This document shows, in pieces, positions 6,183-7,518 of a stretch of DNA of 7,518 nucleotides. The stretch's first letter is position 1. Every line of letters starts with the position of its first letter. The translations under genes were made by a program, and so were the position numbers. This DNA comes from Methanomicrobia archaeon (GTDB taxonomy: Archaea; Methanobacteriota_B; Thermococci; Methanofastidiosales; NM3). The notes below the pieces were generated by a model. The model saw only the letters and a program-made list of their open reading frames with translations, was not told the origin of the DNA and searched no databases. The stretch is from assembly GCA_011372835.1 (NCBI GenBank), contig DSAJ01000187.1, forward strand, positions 1 through 7,518, given 5' to 3'.

Positions 6183-6708
6183 TCTTGTAGACGCACCACA
6201 TCCAGTACGATGGGCCGTATTCCTCCTGAGTAAGCGTATCGTCATATACGATAAGCACACGCATCGGGCCCCCTGCTTCGGGCGTGTTGGAAAAGCTTAC
6301 AGCAAGGTCCTTCCCCCCTCGCCCCACTGCGAGGAGGAACTGTTGCGGATGGGCAGCGATATCCTCCCTTGGTATGCATACCATCGTGCCCTGTATGTTT
6401 GTCATGCATAGGAACCCTTCCTGGGCTTCGGAGAAATACCCCGAATCCGTAAGGAGCTCGTGCAGCGTGATGCAATCATACGTCATCAATTCGTTTCGCC
6501 ACACATCGTTTACGATCCGTTCCTTTACCTCGCATCGCTCGAGCACGGTCGACAGGGGGACATGGACCGTCATGTTCGTATCACGCTCATGGAGCACGAT
6601 AGAGAGGCTCTGTTCCGGCGTGTAGAAGAGTGAAAACACCGCCACGCCCACGATCGTGACGAGCACGAGCAAGAATGGATACTTGTAATGGGCCCTCATC
6701 GTTGTCAT
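6151..6708 (-). CDS. Membrane-anchored extracytoplasmic protein, possible sulfite-oxidase-like (molybdopterin-type) fold
   Basis: A 185-residue protein with a short basic N-terminus (MRAHYKYP), one hydrophobic segment (about residues 11-29, PFLLVLVTIVGVAVFSLF) and a remaining domain that would lie outside the membrane. No lipobox cysteine follows the segment, so it looks like a membrane anchor. The outer domain has weak resemblance to the oxidoreductase molybdopterin-binding (sulfite oxidase) fold: MTYDCITLHELLTDSGY (compare Y.GvpL.dLL...G), MVCIPREDI, FLLAVGRGGKDL, AGGPMRVLIVY (compare GGPlRLvvP), and WMWCVYKISLV as the last strand. I do not see the cysteine that binds the cofactor in true sulfite oxidases, so it may be a cofactor-free relative. 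The start at 6708 is chosen from the TATA box at 6727-6735; the ATG at 6699 is an alternative. The frame reaches 6762, but that would run through the promoter and into the upstream gene. Fold call is tentative; the gene itself is well supported. Confidence 0.7.
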   Translation of the reverse strand: MTTMRAHYKYPFLLVLVTIVGVAVFSLFYTPEQSLSIVLHERDTNMTVHVPLSTVLERCEVKERIVNDVWRNELMTYDCITLHELLTDSGYFSEAQEGFLCMTNIQGTMVCIPREDIAAHPQQFLLAVGRGGKDLAVSFSNTPEAGGPMRVLIVYDDTLTQEEYGPSYWMWCVYKISLVREDPRS

Positions 6709-6726
6709 ATACTCTCTGAGGATTCG

Positions 6727-6735
6727 CTTATAAAG
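6727..6735 (-). promoter_or_regulatory. TATA box of the membrane-anchored protein gene
   Basis: The minus strand reads CTTTATAAG, located 5 bp after the stop codon of the upstream CPBP gene (6740). Its centre is about 23 bp from the ATG at 6708 and about 32 bp from the ATG at 6699, so transcription would begin close to these starts with almost no leader. This suggests independent expression from the upstream gene. Confidence 0.55.
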
Positions 6736-6739
6736 ATTA

Positions 6740-7348
6740 TCACACCATGCAGAGGATGTCAAAGGTCACCGATGCACACCAGTGAACGAGAAACGAAGGG
6801 AAGATGCTTTTGGATTCCCAGTCGATGTATCCGAACGCAAGGCCCGCGAAGAATGAGTAGTAGACCTCGAGCATTGGCTTGCCCAGGTGGATGTAAGCAT
6901 AGGGGACGGCCTGTAGAAGTATGGCCCACCTGCCGGCGCGTTTGCACCCGAACATGAGAAATCCACGAAAGAGAAACTCGGTCGAGAGCATCAAAATGCC
7001 TATCATGAGCTCCCAGTAGATGAACTCCTCCCAGGATCCGAATGAGAAGCGAGGATAATATGATCGGAACGCGCTCATGCGCGAACCCACGATCATGAAA
7101 GGGATGCCAATCCCATAGAGCATCATGGCATATCGGGCTACCTTCTTCCTGTCGCCAAGCGCAATGCCAAATGGGCGCACGGATCTGCGAAGAGCGTATG
7201 CGACCACGAGGGGTATTGCAAGATAGAGTACGAACTCCTTGAAGATAAATCCATCAAACGACGAGGTGGGCAACGCATCCTCGATCATGATGAGTATGAG
7301 CGTCACACAAACGACAAGCATGCATGCCTGATGCCTTCGTTTTCCCAT
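6740..7348 (-). CDS. CPBP (CAAX/Rce1-like) family intramembrane metalloprotease homologue
   Basis: A 202-residue polytopic membrane protein. Hydrophobic segments lie at about residues 9-24, 36-53, 73-88, 110-133, 141-156, 163-175 and 182-201. Three conserved spots of the CPBP/Abi family are recognisable: TEFLFRGF (E124, R128) for the EExxxR motif, YAYIH (H154) for FxxxH, and a final SKSIFPSFLVHW (H189) for the SI...H motif. Family members are glutamate-type intramembrane proteases acting on prenylated proteins, in bacteriocin self-protection, or on unknown targets. Here the first Glu of EExxxR is Thr123, and the usual Asn four residues after the last His is Ser193, so activity cannot be assumed. 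The ATG at 7348 fits a leaderless message from the TATA box at 7370-7377. No bacteriocin-like peptide is visible beside it. It is followed on the same strand by the membrane-anchored protein gene, which has its own promoter. Confidence 0.85.
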   Translation of the reverse strand: MGKRRHQACMLVVCVTLILIMIEDALPTSSFDGFIFKEFVLYLAIPLVVAYALRRSVRPFGIALGDRKKVARYAMMLYGIGIPFMIVGSRMSAFRSYYPRFSFGSWEEFIYWELMIGILMLSTEFLFRGFLMFGCKRAGRWAILLQAVPYAYIHLGKPMLEVYYSFFAGLAFGYIDWESKSIFPSFLVHWCASVTFDILCMV

Positions 7349-7369
7349 GTGCTCGTTGATATAGAAAAC

Positions 7370-7377
7370 TATTTAAA
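7370..7377 (-). promoter_or_regulatory. TATA box of the CPBP gene
   Basis: The minus strand reads TTTAAATA, identical to the rnp4-lplB TATA box, centred about 25 bp from the ATG at 7348. This predicts transcription starting at the start codon or within a base or two. Confidence 0.65.
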
Positions 7378-7442
7378 CATTGCTCAGTGGTGAAAAAATA
7401 CCATTCTTGACAGCTATGTGACACATATAGACAAGGTGTCGC

Positions 7443-7463
7443 ATTGCATGGTACTATAGTACC
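7443..7463. repeat. ATTGCAT plus perfect palindrome, copy 1
   Basis: ATTGCAT (7443-7449) runs directly into the perfect 14-bp palindrome GGTACTATAGTACC (7450-7463). A related copy, ATTGCAT followed by ACCATATAGGTAC, occurs 39 bp further right at 7482-7501. The pair flanks an AT-rich TATA-like core and may be a double operator. Confidence 0.5.
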
Positions 7464-7481
7464 AAAATATAAAAATTTATA

Positions 7482-7501
7482 ATTGCATACCATATAGGTA
7501 C
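7482..7501. repeat. ATTGCAT plus imperfect dyad, copy 2
   Basis: ATTGCAT (7482-7488) is followed by an imperfect dyad with TACC and GGTA arms (7488-7491 and 7497-7500) around ATATA. It shares ATTGCAT, the TATAG core and GTAC with copy 1 at 7443-7463, starting exactly 39 bp later. Confidence 0.4.
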
Positions 7502-7518
7502 ATTTGTGATTTTATTAC

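Larger units (their letters stand above)
7378..7518. promoter_or_regulatory. AT-rich non-coding end region with palindromes and repeated motifs
   Basis: No convincing gene is seen in this stretch. It contains TGGT-8 nt-ACCA (7388-7403), a perfect 14-bp palindrome (7450-7463), an AT-rich TATA-like core AAAATATAAAAATTTATAA (7464-7482), and a second dyad TACC-ATATA-GGTA (7488-7500). The arrangement of a TATA-like core flanked by dyads looks like an operator-promoter for a rightward gene starting beyond the window, though this cannot be confirmed here. Confidence 0.45.

Noticed and set aside
5901..6260. N-terminal extension of nep1 to 6260 (120 extra residues)
   Set aside because: The Nep1 family begins at MLKIVIAEAEL; the extension runs antisense through the PRC-barrel gene and across an AT-rich promoter and has no family-like sequence.
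7254..7493. 79-codon minus-strand frame over the right-hand non-coding region
   Set aside because: It overlaps the CPBP gene in another frame, is rich in Cys and His without a pattern, and crosses the CPBP promoter and the palindromes.
1..7518. CRISPR arrays, tRNA, rRNA, insertion sequences
   Set aside because: No regularly spaced repeats, no tRNA-like cloverleaf or rRNA sequence recognised, and no transposase or terminal inverted repeats seen; nearly all of the window is accounted for by housekeeping genes.

Overview
This window is archaeal. It carries archaeal/eukaryotic-type replication genes (a GINS subunit next to an MCM helicase), the archaeal RNase P protein Rnp4, the rRNA methyltransferase Nep1, a coenzyme F420 gene (cofC), and promoters with TATA boxes about 25 bp upstream of start codons. 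CofC together with the gins23-mcm pairing suggests an F420-using, methanogen-like or related euryarchaeal lineage. I cannot name a genus. Base composition is balanced in genes and AT-rich only in short promoter gaps, and packing is very tight.

Layout, left to right. (1) The 3' part of a DUF47/PhoU-like phosphate regulator on + (1-628). (2) A minus-strand pair, read right to left: a RibU-like ECF transporter S component (1206-1973), then cofC (612-1193). (3) A divergent promoter gap (1974-2127). (4) A plus-strand replication operon, gins23 (2128-2598) overlapping mcm (2589-4637). (5) On minus, a fused gene joining RNase P component 4 to a lipoate-ligase LplB-type domain (4612-5247), preceded by nep1 (5280-5900). 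(6) A shared AT-rich divergent promoter and a small PRC-barrel protein on + (5958-6182). (7) On minus, a membrane-anchored protein with a possible sulfite-oxidase-like fold (6151-6708), preceded by a CPBP-family intramembrane protease homologue (6740-7348). (8) An AT-rich end region with a perfect 14-bp palindrome and repeated motifs (7349-7518), probably the control region of a gene lying beyond the window.

How the genes work together. Gins23 and MCM are parts of the same replicative helicase (CMG-like) and look translationally coupled. The RibU-like transporter and CofC share an operon, which raises the idea of flavin or deazaflavin uptake linked to F420 synthesis. Nep1, Rnp4 and perhaps the PRC-barrel protein form a loose RNA-maturation neighbourhood.

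The most unusual item is the Rnp4-LplB fusion: tRNA processing and lipoate ligation domains in one uninterrupted reading frame, with no start codon between them. A second theme is that all three convergent gene pairs overlap at their 3' ends (17, 26 and 32 bp).
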